Positions 1 to 10,166 of a DNA stretch of 64,000 bases are shown piece after piece. The notes beneath the pieces are model-generated. The model saw nothing but the letters and a program-made list of their open reading frames with translations. It made no database searches and was not told the origin of the DNA. Position numbers and translations under genes: made by a program. The DNA lies in the NCBI GenBank assembly GCA_946902875.1, contig OX336354.1, positions 7,723,247 through 7,787,246 of the forward strand, written 5' to 3'. Every line of letters starts with the position of its first letter. Position 1 is the first letter of the stretch. This DNA is from Nematopogon swammerdamellus (taxonomy: Eukaryota > Arthropoda > Insecta > Lepidoptera > Adelidae).

Positions 1-710
1 CGCACGGTTGGAGGCACCGTGCCGGCATCACCACCGCCGCCGCTCGGCGTCCCCGGTACTCCACCAGCTCGACATGCCTGGCGACAGAACCGGCTGCAGA
101 CCACCCGGGACGCGACCTGCGTGATGGAGAGCAGGCTCTGCAGCGACGGCCGGCCGCCGCCGCGCTCGATTTCGACGCCGCCGCCGCCACCGCTCGCCCG
201 CAGCAGCACTGCCTCCGCCCACCGCGTCGCCCGGCTTCCCCGCGCCCGGGTCGTCCAACACGAGAGCCGGCATTCTTCTTGCACACTACACGCACACCCT
301 ACCACCCAGCTCCACGCCGCCGGTGCATTTCATCGACGGCGAAGATGGAGCGTTGACGTCGGCCGAGCTACAACATCTACGGTGAGGGCGACGTCCACCA
401 TCGGCCAGCTTGGGGTCATCGGGACTTCACGTCCCGTCTAGTGCCCCCGCTACCGGTGGTGCTGTGCGAACATCAGGCGACGCGCGCGCGAAGAGGAAGA
501 AGTTTAAAAGAGCTGCGCGACGACGTCGCCGTGCAGTCCGGCGGATACGGAGCTCTCCGAGATGGGGGTGGTGGTGGCCTACGTGTCTAGTACCACCACC
601 TATCGCTCGTAGCTTGCCTCGCGTCGTCTCGGAGAACTCTGTAGCCACGGCCTGCACCCGCCGGTGTGCTTGGAGGCTTGCCTCCCGCCGCCGGCGGTAT
701 TCCGTTTATT
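1..710. other. GC-rich block with no assignable gene
   Basis: This stretch is very GC- and CpG-rich compared with its surroundings and ends abruptly at an AT-rich segment. One plus-strand frame is open from about 125 to a TGA at 377 (84 codons, Pro/Ala/Ser-rich). Other frames are also open because of composition. I do not recognise any protein. It could be an exon or UTR of a gene beyond the left edge, or the end of a retroelement. Low confidence that any frame is coding. Confidence 0.3.
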
Positions 711-997
711 ATTTTTATATTAATTTTGAGTATATGTGGTGTATTTTTATAATCTGTATATTTAAAATTAATGTAAATATTATGTGAATGTGATATTAAA
801 TGTATAAAATAATAATAATAAAACTTTATTTCAGGTAATACATTTTACCTATAGTTAATTAAATTATAATTAAATATGATTAAAATTGTAATTAAATTAA
901 AATTAAACATAGTTGAAACTAAATTAAATAAACTAAAATCAACTAAAATATTATAAAATCGGTATAATATATTCGCCTATATACATTACTTAGCCTA

Positions 998-1002
<5 letters not shown>
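711..1002. other. AT-rich segment, nothing recognised
   Basis: Very AT-rich. It contains AATAAA-type signals near 810-826 followed by ACTTTATTT, so it could be the 3' end of a transcript from the preceding GC-rich block. No other structure was seen. Confidence 0.3.
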
Positions 1003-1080
<78 letters not shown>

Positions 1081-1101
1081 CGTCCGTCCGTCCGTCCGTT
1101 C
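1003..1101 (+). repeat. (CTGT)n then (CCGT)n microsatellite
   Basis: About eighteen CTGT/TCTG units run directly into six CCGT/TCCG units. The same, shorter stretch lies near the start of other W-repeat copies (8525, 56640), so the array is an expanded internal part of that family. Confidence 0.9.
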
Positions 1102-1200
1102 GAGGGCTGTATCTCTTGAACCGTAATAGGTAGCCCGTTGAAATTTTAACAGAATATGTGTTATTTATTATATTATGGCCGATATAACAACAAAATAATA

Positions 1201-1404
1201 AAAAAAAACCGACCCTTAAAAAGTCAAAAATAGTAATTTCCGTTCACTTACTTAAAGGAGTCGGGAGACCGCTAAGTAAATTCCCGCGCAGCTCTGAGTT
1301 TTTATATTTTATTTACTTAGCGGTCCCCCGACTCCTTTAAGTAAGTAAATGGAAATTATTTTTGACATTTAAAGGGTCGGGGGTTTTTTAAATTTGTAAT
1401 TTAA
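1201..1404. mobile_element. Foldback MITE, copy 1
   Basis: Two long arms are near-perfect reverse complements: CCGACCCTTAAAAAGTC...GACCGCTAAGTAAA on the left and TTTACTTAGCGGTC...TTAAAGGGTCGGGGG on the right. The arms are about 80-90 nt with a short central spacer, so the element is almost all hairpin. Relatives lie at 27594, 31441 and 47741. Confidence 0.75.
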
Positions 1405-1701
1405 CTTATATTTCAAGCTTTTTAAAAAAAGCCGCATGAAAATCGGTCCACTTTTTATAATAGTGGATATAATAGCGATATAACAACAAATAATAAAAAT
1501 AAGAAAAAGTAAAAAATTCACAGGGGTTCCCATAGAAGAAACCAAAAAGTCATCTACCGAATAGATTATGAAGCATTTTAACTAATCATGACATTTAACT
1601 AATATGAAGCATTTCATAACACGCCATAGACGGTGTGTGGCGCTAGCCATGACATGGCGATACGGAACCCTCGGTGCGCGAGTTCGACTCGCACTTGGCC
1701 G

Positions 1702-1830
1702 ATTTTTTTTATCTTAACTGCTGTTAGCTACATCACCTGCAACATCCTTAATTTTACCTTGGTTATCTAGGTGCCATGTCAGTGCTTCCCTTCGGTCGTG
1801 GCGAAGGGAAGCACTGACATAGCACCTAGA
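1702..1830 (-). repeat. SINE-A fragment forming a hairpin
   Basis: A diverged reverse copy of the SINE-A tail runs to about 1800. It is followed at once by an inverted piece of the same SINE. Arms 1769-1794 and 1802-1827 pair over 26 nt with one mismatch around a loop of about 7 nt. Confidence 0.75.
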
Positions 1831-2690
1831 CCGTGCATAATAGTTAGAAATATAAAACACCCCGGTGAAGGAAAACACCTTGAGAGAACCTCGTACATTC
1901 TCTTGGATGTGAATAAAGCTTTGGCTTAAGTTTTTAATTTTAGCTTAGTATCTTAATTTGTTCGTGTTGTGTTTAGCCTTAAGTACAGATAGTTCTAGCC
2001 ATGTAATATATATTTTAAAGATTTGTATGTACAGAACGATTCTGTGTGGTTAAACCTAATAAAAAAAAAGCTTGACTAGAAGAAATGCTCTTCGGCCTTC
2101 CACATCGCAGTAAAATTCATACTTATTTATTTATTTAATCAAATCGGAACTCCTAGCCTAGCAGACCCCTCTCAAAAAAATTCAAAGAGATAAGTATTGT
2201 AAATTAATACTACTTAACACCTGTCTCCCAGTGGGCTAAGCCAACGGGCCTCAGTTTGACTTGTATATCGCTTTACTAAATCAAACAGTTTGTATAAAAT
2301 TTATGAAAATTAATAAGTAGGTAATTCTGATTTATGTACTCACCAAATAGATTCCAAATTCACTAGTGTACAACGTCAGTAGGTACATTCACACACTATG
2401 AACGTAACGGAATTAAGAATTACGTGGATAACTAAACCAATCTCTCGCTTTCTTATCTACTACACCTGGTCGTCTGCTTGCGGGGTAGCTAGGAAGTAGG
2501 TAGCATTAGCCAGATGTTTTGTCTTGAAACAATAGGCGCCTCCGAAATAGCCCGATGTTTATTGCCCCAACCCAATGCAATACACGTGGTCCTTTGTGTT
2601 GTGATTTAGTTGGAAGTTCCCACGGAATTTTAAATTGTTTGTCTGCTCAAAAATATATTTTCTGAACACCGGCCATAGCGGATACCTATT
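1831..2690. other. Non-coding stretch, nothing recognised
   Basis: No convincing frame, RNA or repeat was seen. There is an AATAAA-containing segment near 1910 and short poly-T and poly-A runs. Confidence 0.3.
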
Positions 2691-2727
2691 TCGGGGGGGG
2701 GGTTACAACCCCCCGAACCCCCCCCCT
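2691..2727. repeat. G-run/C-run inverted repeat
   Basis: A run of about eleven G, the spacer TTACAA, then two C-runs make a short hairpin that could also fold as a G-quadruplex or i-motif. It lies exactly where the BEL/Pao reading frame loses its N-terminal part, so it may mark a breakpoint or repair scar. Confidence 0.7.
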
Positions 2728-3707
2728 GGGTACGGCCTTGTGTGAGCAAGTGTGTGTGTTGTAGCAGTGACAAACACAGTTTAGGTAAATGTAAAGATTT
2801 CCTAAAACTGAGTCCGTTTAAAAGAATGAATTTATTAAAACAAAAGGGTTTGTGTTTTAACTGTTTTGGTGACCATTTAATGAATTCGTGTGAAAGTGAA
2901 ATGCGTTGTGAAACGTGTGAAAGGCGTCATCACACGTTATTGCATTTTGATAAAAATACAAGTGATAGTAAGTCATCTCAAATGAGTGTGAGCGATGATT
3001 TTACTGGTGGAAAAAATGATGTTGTCTCACTCACACATTCAGTGCCCCATGCATCTGTGTTACTGTGCACGGCTGTAGTGAACTGCCGTAATAGTGAATC
3101 CGGTAAAATGATGCAGATCCGAGTGTTGATTGATTCCGGGTCGACTTCCACATTAATCACCAGTGAGTGCGCGCGCAAGTTAGGACTTTGTCGTACGAAG
3201 TCGAATGTGCCTATCTGCGGGCTGGGTGGTTCGAGAGTGAGTCAAGCGGAAGGCAAGGTGTCGTGCGTGTTGAAGTCGCGTCTTGACGATGCGGAGTTGC
3301 GTGTGGAAGCGTTGGTGCTGCCGAAGATTTGTGGTAATCTCCCGTCAGCACCGATTAAGAAGCAAACGTGGCCGCATCTGGACTATTTAAAACTCGCCGA
3401 CCCGTCCTTCTGTACTCCAGGATCAATTGAAATGTTGCTGGGGGCCGATGTGTATCCTCGAGTACTTCAGGATTGTAGGATGGAAGGTGCCGAAGACAGC
3501 CCTATCGGCCTGGCCAGTGTGTTCGGCTGGGTAGTGAGAGGTAAAGTGGAAACCGATTCGGTACCTGAGCCTCAGGTTTCCACATTTCTCGACCTATCTT
3601 CTCAGATTGAAATGACTAAAAATGAGTGCGAAACGAAATCTGAAGAGAAATGGAAGGCCGAGATGGAACCATGTGCAATCCATGAAGCTACCACCTACGA
3701 GGAATAG
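2706..3707 (+). pseudogene. BEL/Pao LTR retrotransposon gag-protease fragment
   Basis: This is an open frame of about 330 codons. The N-terminal third has paired Cys/His zinc knuckles (CVCCSSDKHSLGKC, LCFNCFGDH, CETCERRHHTLLH), typical of the end of Pao gag. The middle holds a retropepsin-like aspartic protease with VLIDSGSTSTLIT (Asp-Ser-Gly) and, later, LLGADVYP. The run GLASVFGWVVRGKV is characteristic of BEL polyproteins. The frame is open upstream of the first plausible start (GTG at 2742) and ends at TAG before any reverse transcriptase. It is therefore a truncated internal piece, with capsid and all of RT, RNase H and integrase missing. Family assignment is confident; an ability to move is very unlikely. 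Confidence 0.85.
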
Positions 3708-5090
3708 TGTGATATGAGTGTGACAACTGAACATTTATACAAAATGTGTGATTTTAGTGTTAAGTGAAAATGATAATGGAAGGTGCAGTCAGTTGTGTGC
3801 CCGGAGCGTCAGCCTCGTGTGATGTGTGCTGACAGCCCTGGAGACTCGTGTGATGTGGCATCAAGCGAATGCATGGAATTTCCAGTGCAGATGAAGCTGA
3901 ACATGTTCGTGTTAGTGAACTGTGTATTCGTTTGTGTGTGGAAGAAACAGGATTTTGTGTGTGCAAATTCGTGTTGCAAAGCAAAATGTGTGTCGCTTTG
4001 AAAACTTATTTTGTGTATGGTGTGGTGACTTTGCTGCTTTGGTGTCGCAGTCAAAGTAAATAATAACTATCTTCGTGTCATTCTACTTCTAGTGTGTGTA
4101 AGTAAATGGGCACAACTTCAAGTTCTACATTGGTGTGTTTTGTAGGTCTTGCTGTTAAGGCGATACGTGATGTGTTCGTATTCGTTTCAGTTGGATGTGC
4201 AGTGACCTGTTGTGTGCGGTTGCTCACATCTTGTATGATGGTGTTCTCAATGGTCAGGGCTTGAACAAGCAAATGGTAGAGTTCGTGCGTTTTGTGAGGA
4301 ACTCGCTCGTTCCTGCTCTGAGACTGATGACACTGATGCCTCTACCAACTATTGGCGGTTGTAACGAGATCACCATCAAAGGGTGTTGGTAGAGAGTAGA
4401 GACTTGTGTGAATACTGTGGGAAGAGTATCGTGCACTCTACCCGCTTATTCAAATGTGTTTTGTGTTTATGTGTTAAAGGTTTATGTTTACACGTGTGTG
4501 TTCGTTGTAAATGTTTTTCATGTGTGAATTTGTGTAGTGTTGAAATTATTGTTTCAAGATGGCCGGTATGTTCCGTACAGTTGCATGTGTTTGTATGTAG
4601 CCGTTCGGAAGTACCAGGAATCTTTTGTGTTGGACCTTATGCCCGCTGCATAAGGTCTATTATCGCGTTGCCGCCGCAGTGCTCGATACTCGTGGCTCGC
4701 TGTGCGTGTGTCAATGGGTTAGTTTTCCAAAACTACCCGCGACTTTGGCGAGCCGAGCACCAACAGCCGCGGCGACAGTCGTTTTCTGTCGCTTTTTCGG
4801 ACGAGGCACGCGTTCCTTGTGCTCGTCGTGTGTGTGCCGTGGTGGCAGTCCTCGCGGCGTTGCGCCTTATACGCCCGGTGGTTGAGTGCGCGCGATCGGT
4901 GGCTCAGTGCTGTGCAGAAAGGAGAACTCTGACTGGACTCTGCGCTGGTAGATCGTTGTGGGTGTGTGGCGGTGACTGCCTGCTGGGCACGGACGGAGGT
5001 AAGTCCATAGGTTCGAGTATCTGCGGCGAGAAATTTCTTACAGTCCATTTCTAGGGTACAGTATTGATGATTGAGTGGATAATACATACA
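3708..5090. other. TG-rich segment, probably LTR or junk of the same retroelement
   Basis: It follows the gag-protease stop directly, with the same GTGTG-rich style up to about 4560. A GC-richer part at 4620-5000 contains GGAGGTAAGTCC, a good 5' splice-site-like sequence at 4995. Many frames are short and overlap on both strands; none resembles RT or integrase. An LTR is plausible but no second copy exists in the window to define its ends. Confidence 0.3.
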
Positions 5091-5360
5091 TACAATGTTG
5101 TATTATACTCTCGCGTCCACTCTATATTATGAGAAGGCAATGTCGGCTAGGAGATATGAAATATGTAAATGTGGACGTAGTTATAACCTTGTGCACTCGA
5201 GTACCTAACGACTTTTCAACAAAATTATTGTGTGCACAATCGGGACATATACGAAAATAGCTTCTGCCCTTCGCTTCGCGTGTTTTAGGTTTTACCTTTT
5301 TGTTTACACGTAGCCTTATGATTTCTAGCGCAAAACTATCTTGAGACGTGCGTGACAGAT

Positions 5361-5531
5361 TTTTTTTTATGGAAACTGACACGTTTGGCACCTCACACAT
5401 CACCTACACAGCATCCATGATGTCAGCCCATAACACCGGGTGGACTAGGTGCCATGTCAGTGCTTGCCTTCATTTCATGTCGGCTACTCTGAACTGGACG
5501 GAAAACACGAACTATTTACATAGCCGTTTCG
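5361..5531 (-). repeat. SINE-A, 5'-truncated, reverse
   Basis: It starts with poly-T, then ATGGAAACTGACACG, CACCTACA, ATGATGTCAGCCCATAACAC and GAACTGGACGGAAAACACGA, all in the order of the full-length copy at 62823 read in reverse. It stops after CATAGCCGTTTCG. Confidence 0.85.
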
Positions 5532-5715
5532 TTGTGTTGTAAAAACCGTATGTAATTAGATAAAGTGATTCTCGAGTTATAGTGATATTCATTATATTGA
5601 CGTACGTTACACGGCCGCGCAGGTCGCCCGTAGAAACTTTGCTCTATTTTTTTTAGGATGCAAATAGAGAGGAATTTAGCTCTACTATTAAAAAATGCTC
5701 CATTTTTATTTCATG

Positions 5716-5806
5716 AACTGACATGGGTGGCTGTGCCCAAAAGTCCGTAGGAAAATTAAACACATCCAATAACAGCACGCCTCGTGAAACCACGCTCCGT
5801 GAGGGG
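5716..5806 (-). repeat. LINE-alpha 3' UTR fragment, reverse
   Basis: CATGGGTGGCTGTGCC and CGTGAAACCACGCTC match the reverse complement of the 3' UTR at 40555-40640. It is diverged and has no coding part. Confidence 0.5.
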
Positions 5807-5874
5807 AATACCGGACAAAAAGGTCTTTCTATCCTGTAACCGGCAAATTAGAAAACGGTGAAACTGTATGAAAC

Positions 5875-6059
5875 TGCACTGAATGAAAGGTCGGTCGAAA
5901 CGGCTATGTAAATAGTTTGTGTTTTCCGTCCAGTTCAGTGTAGCCGGCACGACCGAAGGGAAGCACTGACGTGGCACCAAGTTCACCCGGTGTTATGGGC
6001 TGACATCACGGATGTTGTAGGTGATGTAGCCAACCGTGTCAGTTACCATAAAAAAAAAA
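5875..6059 (+). repeat. SINE-A, 5'-truncated, forward
   Basis: It begins inside the body (GCACTGAATGAAAGGTCGGT), runs through TAGCCGGCACGACCGAAGGG and ATCACGGATGTTGTAGGTGA, and ends in CCATAAAAAAAAA. With the reverse copy at 5361 it forms a head-to-head inverted pair about 340 nt apart. Confidence 0.9.
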
Positions 6060-6204
6060 CTGATTCATGTGCAATTCTCACTAAATAATCTTGCATGCTT
6101 CTGGATTGTTTAACGCTAACTATTTACAATTACGTCATCTCTTTAAGGGGTTGAGCAGTGGAACATTTTTTAGAGATGGGTTTCATTTCCGGTGTTAGTC
6201 GGAT

Positions 6205-7047
6205 GGATTCAACTTCGACTCCGGTTGCCGGCCGGAGGGATTCAACTTCGACTCCGGTTGTCGGACGAAGGGATTCAACTTCGACTCCGGTTGTCGGCAG
6301 GAGGGATTCAACTTCGACTCCGGTTGTCGGCCGGAGGGATTCAAATTCGACTCCGGTTGTCGGCCGGAAGGATTCAACTTCGACTCCGGTTGTCGGCCGG
6401 AGGGATTCAAATTCGACTCCGGTTGTCGGCCGGAGGGATTCAACTTCGACTCCGGTTGCCGGCCGGAGGGATTCAACTTCGACTCCGGTTGTCGGACGAA
6501 GGGATTCAACTTCGACTCCGGTTGTCGGCCGGAGGGATTCAAGTTCGACTCCGGTTGTCGGCCGGAGGGATTCAACTTCGACTCCGGTTGTCGGCCGGAG
6601 GGATTCAACTTCGACTCCGGTTGTCGGCCGGAGGGATTCAACTTTGACTCCGGTTGTCGGCCGGAGGGATTCAACTTCGACTCCGGTTGTCGGCCGGAGG
6701 GATTTAACTTCGACTCCGGTTGTCGGCCGGAGGGATTCAACTTCAACTCCGGTTGTCGGCCGGAGTGATTCAACTTCGACTCCGGTAGCCGCCGGAGGGA
6801 TTCAACTTCGACTCCGGTTGTCGGCCGGAGGGATTCAACTTCGACTCCGGTTGTCAGCCGGAGGGATTCAACTTCGACTCCGGTTGTCGGACGAAGGGAT
6901 TCAACTTCGACTCCGGTTGTCGGCCAGAGGGATTCAACTTCGACTCCGGTTGTCGGCCGGAGGGATTCAAATTCGACTCCGGTTGTCGGACGAAGGCATT
7001 CAACTTCGACTCCGGTTGTCGGACGAAGGGATTCAACTTCGACTCCT
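6205..7047. repeat. 33-bp minisatellite, about 25 copies
   Basis: The unit GGATTCAACTTCGACTCCGG plus TTGTCGGCCGGAG repeats about 25.5 times. Recurrent variants are GTCGGACGAAG for GTCGGCCGGAG, and AAATTC or AAGTTC for AACTTC. The unit is 11 codons long without stops in most frames, so long spurious frames appear on both strands. In the frame starting with ATG at 6176 it would encode RRDSTSTPVVG repeats. One 32-bp unit near 6787 shifts that frame, which argues against selection for the protein. Confidence 0.95.
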
Positions 7048-7356
7048 GATTACGCGGGGACATGTGGTTCGCGTGAGTAAGGGAGTGTCACAGTCATACT
7101 GAGCGTTGCTCGAAATTGGTGTATCTCTCTTTATACGTTTGCACTGTTAATGGCTATTAGTGTGCGGCTATTAGTCGCCACGCTCATATGAAACCATTTT
7201 GCAACAAGCCTCATCCATTCTAGAAGGTTCGCATTCATCACGGCGGCATGTTTAAAGAAGCGTTCACACGTCCAATGTTTGAATTGTCGAGAGTCTGTGC
7301 ATAGGTCATGCGCAAGCAATTCAAAAGAATAGAACGGGCATCATCGTTTTCTGACC
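7048..7356. other. Unassigned gap
   Basis: No repeat or credible frame was recognised; the short open frames here look incidental. Confidence 0.3.
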
Positions 7357-7671
7357 AGTTCCGTGTAGATGACACGACCAAAGGGTAGGTACGTCCTGGC
7401 ACCTAGTTCGGACAGGAATGAGGGGTTTGGGCGGGCTCGCATCACGGGTGGAGGGGGTAATTATTATTATTTTTTTATATTAACTGACACGGTTGGCTCC
7501 ATCACCTACAACATCCGTGATGTCAGCCCATAACACCGGTTGAACTAGGTGTCATGTCAGTGCTTCCCTTCATTTCATATCGGCTACACTGAACTGGACG
7601 GAAAACACGAACTATTTACATAGCCGTTTCGACCGACGTTTCATTAAGTGCGGTGGTACCAACCCGGGCGG
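7357..7671 (-). repeat. SINE-A pair: short forward piece then longer reverse copy
   Basis: At 7357-7415 a diverged forward fragment (CCAGTTCCGTGTAG, GACACGACCAAAGGG, TGGCACCTAGTTC) is followed by a reverse copy from the poly-T at 7470 to AACCCGGGCGG at 7671. The reverse copy keeps GTTGGCTCCATCACC, AACTGGACGGAAAACACGA and GGTGGTACCAACCCGGGCG, and lacks a head. Confidence 0.8.
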
Positions 7672-7863
7672 CGGTTTCTAAGCAGCGGCTATAAGTAGTA
7701 CCGGTAAAACAGGCTCAAATATCCCACGATGCGTCTGCGCCTCAGTGGTTGAGGGTCTTGCTTGACCTTCGTTACTTAAGTATCTTCAGTTTGATGTAAA
7801 TTGAGTGCACATTACGACCAAATATTGGTAACAAATAAATAAATGGTTAATTGGGTGTCTTCT

Positions 7864-7965
7864 TTTGGGTGTCAAATGTTGTATTAACAGGCTAGACAGC
7901 CTAGCAACAGTCCGCAAATCTGCTGGCATGACGTCTAACTGAGCGTGGTTTCGTGATGAGAGCTG
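7864..7965 (+). repeat. LINE-alpha 3' fragment
   Basis: TATTAACAGGCTAGACAGCC, TAGCAACAGTCCGCAAATCT and GCTGGCATGACGTCTAACTG are nearly identical to 40496-40555, the end of the LINE-alpha coding region and its stop. The 3' UTR breaks off after GTGGTTTCGTG. Confidence 0.75.
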
Positions 7966-8486
7966 ATGTTTTTGAGCTGATTTTGACGTGAATTTGATGA
8001 AACGTCTTTGGGCTCGGGTAAGGGGGTGCGACTAAAAAAAAATTAAGACTTTTTTTGTACTTTGCGACGCTTAGTACTCAGCAACCAGACTACGTACAAC
8101 AATTCTAAATATGTTGGATGAAAGATCCATCTGACGACTTCAAATACGTAATACATTATTTTGTCATTCCATCCCTTCTGGCCCAAATCAGCTCTTCAAG
8201 TCGGCATGTTTTGAAAAATGCGAAAACACAAAAACTTCAAACACCTCTCGCGCTTTATTCGTTAACGCTGCATAATCTAGACAAACTCTAACGAGCAGAC
8301 AAAACGGTTTTAACTTTATTTGATACTTTAAACAAAACCTTGTATGAACCCTAAGTGGGGCAATATAGGCTACAAAAGTTGAAAATTTTTCTTACGAAAT
8401 AATTTTTTCAAACTGCGCAAACATCAAATTCACGAACTAAGTTTGACGGGTGCATGTGTACATGCAGACTCCCTCGATTATTTTTA
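7966..8486. other. Unassigned AT-rich gap
   Basis: No coding frame, terminal repeat or family member was recognised. This could be old transposon sequence. Confidence 0.25.
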
Positions 8487-8949
8487 GGTTTCCGTATCCC
8501 GTACGGAAGCCTATTACTAAGCCTCCGCCGTCTGTCTGTCCGTCCGTCCGTCTGCCCGAGGGCTGTATCTCTTGAACCGTAATAGGTAGCCCGTGGAAAT
8601 TTTCACAGAATATGTGTTACTATGGCGGATATATATAACAACAAATAATACAAAAAAGAAAATGTTAAAAATTAAGGGGGGCTCCCATACAACAAACGTA
8701 CGAAAAATCTATTAGTCATGCTACTGTATAATAGATGGCACCACAGGCTTTTATATATTGCATTGTTGAAAGACAAAAGATATGCGGATATTATCCGCTC
8801 AATTGCCAACGGCCTCATTGAGGTGCTGTCATTTTCCCACCGTCAATTGCTATCGACCTCATTGAGGCTTCTCTCCGATTGAGCGGTTATTGATAGCGGA
8901 TAGATACGGAAACCTCCGTGCGCGAGTAAAACTCGCACTTGACAGATTT
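8487..8949 (+). repeat. W-repeat, near full length
   Basis: It begins TTTCCGTATCCCGTACGGAA, has a short CTGT/CCGT run, the CGAGGGCTGTATCTCTTGAA block, a GGGGGGCTCCCATAC block and the end GATACGGAAACCTCCGTGCG plus CTCGCACTTG. The start and end contain inverted TTCCGTA/TACGGAA motifs, so a short terminal-inverted-repeat origin is possible. A direct GCGGATAT/inverted ATATCCGC and two GGCCTCATTGAGG-like repeats lie near 8790-8870. Confidence 0.7.
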
Positions 8950-8956
8950 TTTTTTA

Positions 8957-9004
8957 GCTGTCGACTGCACCATTGGTCCCACGACACAGCCACCAAAAAA
9001 AAAA
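8957..9004 (+). repeat. LINE-alpha 3' tail fragment
   Basis: GCTGTCGACTGCACCATTGG, then CACAGCCACC and a poly-A, match the terminal part of the 3' UTR at 40585-40625. It abuts the W-repeat poly-T. Confidence 0.6.
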
Positions 9005-9349
9005 ACAAAACAAGGTTATGGTAAGTCAATCTCGTTTCTATAGTATGTATTTCTTTGGGTCTGTACAAGGCCAGTGATGGTCCCTATCCATGATGTGATG
9101 ACGGTTACAACAGTCGGCCTTACATCTGCATAATTGGTACTCCGATTGAGATGCTGCTAAGTAGGTTACGGTTAGGAGCGACAGTTAGCGATGGTGCTAA
9201 ACACTGAGCGCTTCGCGGCCGTGCAGTAACCTTGTCTAGTATGCTAAGGGCACTTCGATACCCCTTGGCTTAAATTACCGTCTTTTGTTTTCCTAGAATA
9301 ATGAGGAATAAGGAATACTTAACATATTTTCATTCTTAATTTTTTTTAC

Positions 9350-9652
9350 GTGATACGTGATACGTCAAAGAACTAAGGTAGTCGACATTGCTAAGAAAAT
9401 AAGCAAGCTGAAGTGGCAGTGGGCTGAGCACATCTGTCGTAGACCCGACAACCGATCGGGTAGACGGGTGCTCGAATGGAGGCCACGTACAAGCAAACGT
9501 AGCGTGGGACGCCCCCGGCTAGGTGGACAGATGACCTAAAAAAGGTAGCCGGGAGTGGATGGATGAGAAGAGCGGAAGACCGCGTGTGGTGGCGTGCCTT
9601 GGGAGAGGCCTATGTCCAGCAGTGGACCGATACAGGCCGATAATGATGATAT
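9350..9652 (+). pseudogene. LINE-zeta ORF2 C-terminal fragment
   Basis: The frame reads RQRTKVVDIAKKISKLKWQW, then AEHICRRPDN, GRRVLEWRPR and KRSVGRP, continuing out of frame into RKTACGGVPWERPMSSSGP-like sequence. This is the familiar end of insect endonuclease-reverse-transcriptase LINE polyproteins. A frameshift lies near 9535 (compare the cleaner minus-strand copy at 37528-37826, which keeps ARWTDDLKKVAG and EAYVQQWTDTG). It ends in a GATAATGATGAT tail, so it is a 5'-truncated dead insertion. Confidence 0.8.
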
Positions 9653-9659
9653 TTTTAAA

Positions 9660-9990
9660 TGGTAATCACGACATATGTTGCGCGCCACATTAACGCAGAG
9701 GTGTAGTCCGACGGCGCCCACGTGCTTTCGGATATTTCTGCGGGCTGCGAATACCATGTCGGCCGGCTAGATGCACCTTCACATTATGTTTGAAGGACTC
9801 CAGACTGTACATTGCAGGAAGGGATACATGCGGGAATGCATTCCACATGTTGGCAGCCCTGTAAATAAAGGATTTACAGGATCGATCGCACTACCCACCA
9901 ATGTTACCCGCAATCCGGGGCACACCTGGTAGAAATCGTCTCTAGGCCTTAAGTCCACCTTTTGTAAATTGCGCAAAGCATGGCAAGGCA
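9660..9990 (-). pseudogene. LINE-beta ORF2 C-terminal fragment
   Basis: On the minus strand the frame contains LRPRDDFYQVCPGLRVTLVG and FLQCTVWSPSNIM. It continues in another phase through KVHLAGRHGIRSPQKYPKAR and GRRRTTPLR to a stop, as in the plus-strand copy at 61020-61232. This is the region after the reverse transcriptase domain in many animal LINEs. It is broken by frameshifts. Confidence 0.7.
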
Positions 9991-9994
9991 TGGC

Positions 9995-10099
9995 ATATCA
10001 CTTAGCGTGGTTTCGCGAGGAGTGGTGAATTTGGCTCTGTTGACGAAACCACATTGGTTCCTCGGCACAGCCACGCATGCTGGTTTTCATAAAAAAAAA
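9995..10099 (+). repeat. LINE-alpha 3' UTR with poly-A
   Basis: TTAGCGTGGTTTCGCGAGGA, TTTGGCTCTGT, TTGGTTCCTCGGCACAGCCA and CATGCTGGTTTTCAT plus poly-A match 40553-40640. Confidence 0.75.
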
Positions 10100-10166
10100 A
10101 CCATTTCTTAGATCTGAATAAAAAATGTTTTGCATTTTGGCATTAATATGTGTAGAGCGTTTTAAT

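Larger units (their letters stand above)
1003..1701 (+). repeat. W-repeat (lepidopteran GGGTTCCGT family), interrupted copy
   Basis: After the microsatellite comes a run (CGAGGGCTGTATCTCTTGAA, GTAATAGGTAGCCCGTTG, CAGAATATGTGTTA) that recurs at 8550-8630 and, in part, at 56690-56730. The copy ends with ATACGGAACCCTCGGTGCGCGAG and CTCGCACTTGGCCG, as at 8910-8945 and 57620-57664. It is interrupted by a foldback MITE at about 1201-1404. A stretch near GATATAACAACAAA appears on both sides of that insertion (about 1180 and 1478). Confidence 0.7.

Noticed and set aside
4383..5054. 223-codon Cys/Val-rich frame
   Set aside because: Lies in TG-rich sequence that makes Cys and Val in one frame. No domain recognised, and overlapping frames exist on both strands.
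6158..7102. 314-codon frame with RRDSTSTPVVG repeats as a real protein
   Set aside because: Open because the 33-bp unit has few stops; a 32-bp unit breaks the phase and the start is GTG outside the array.
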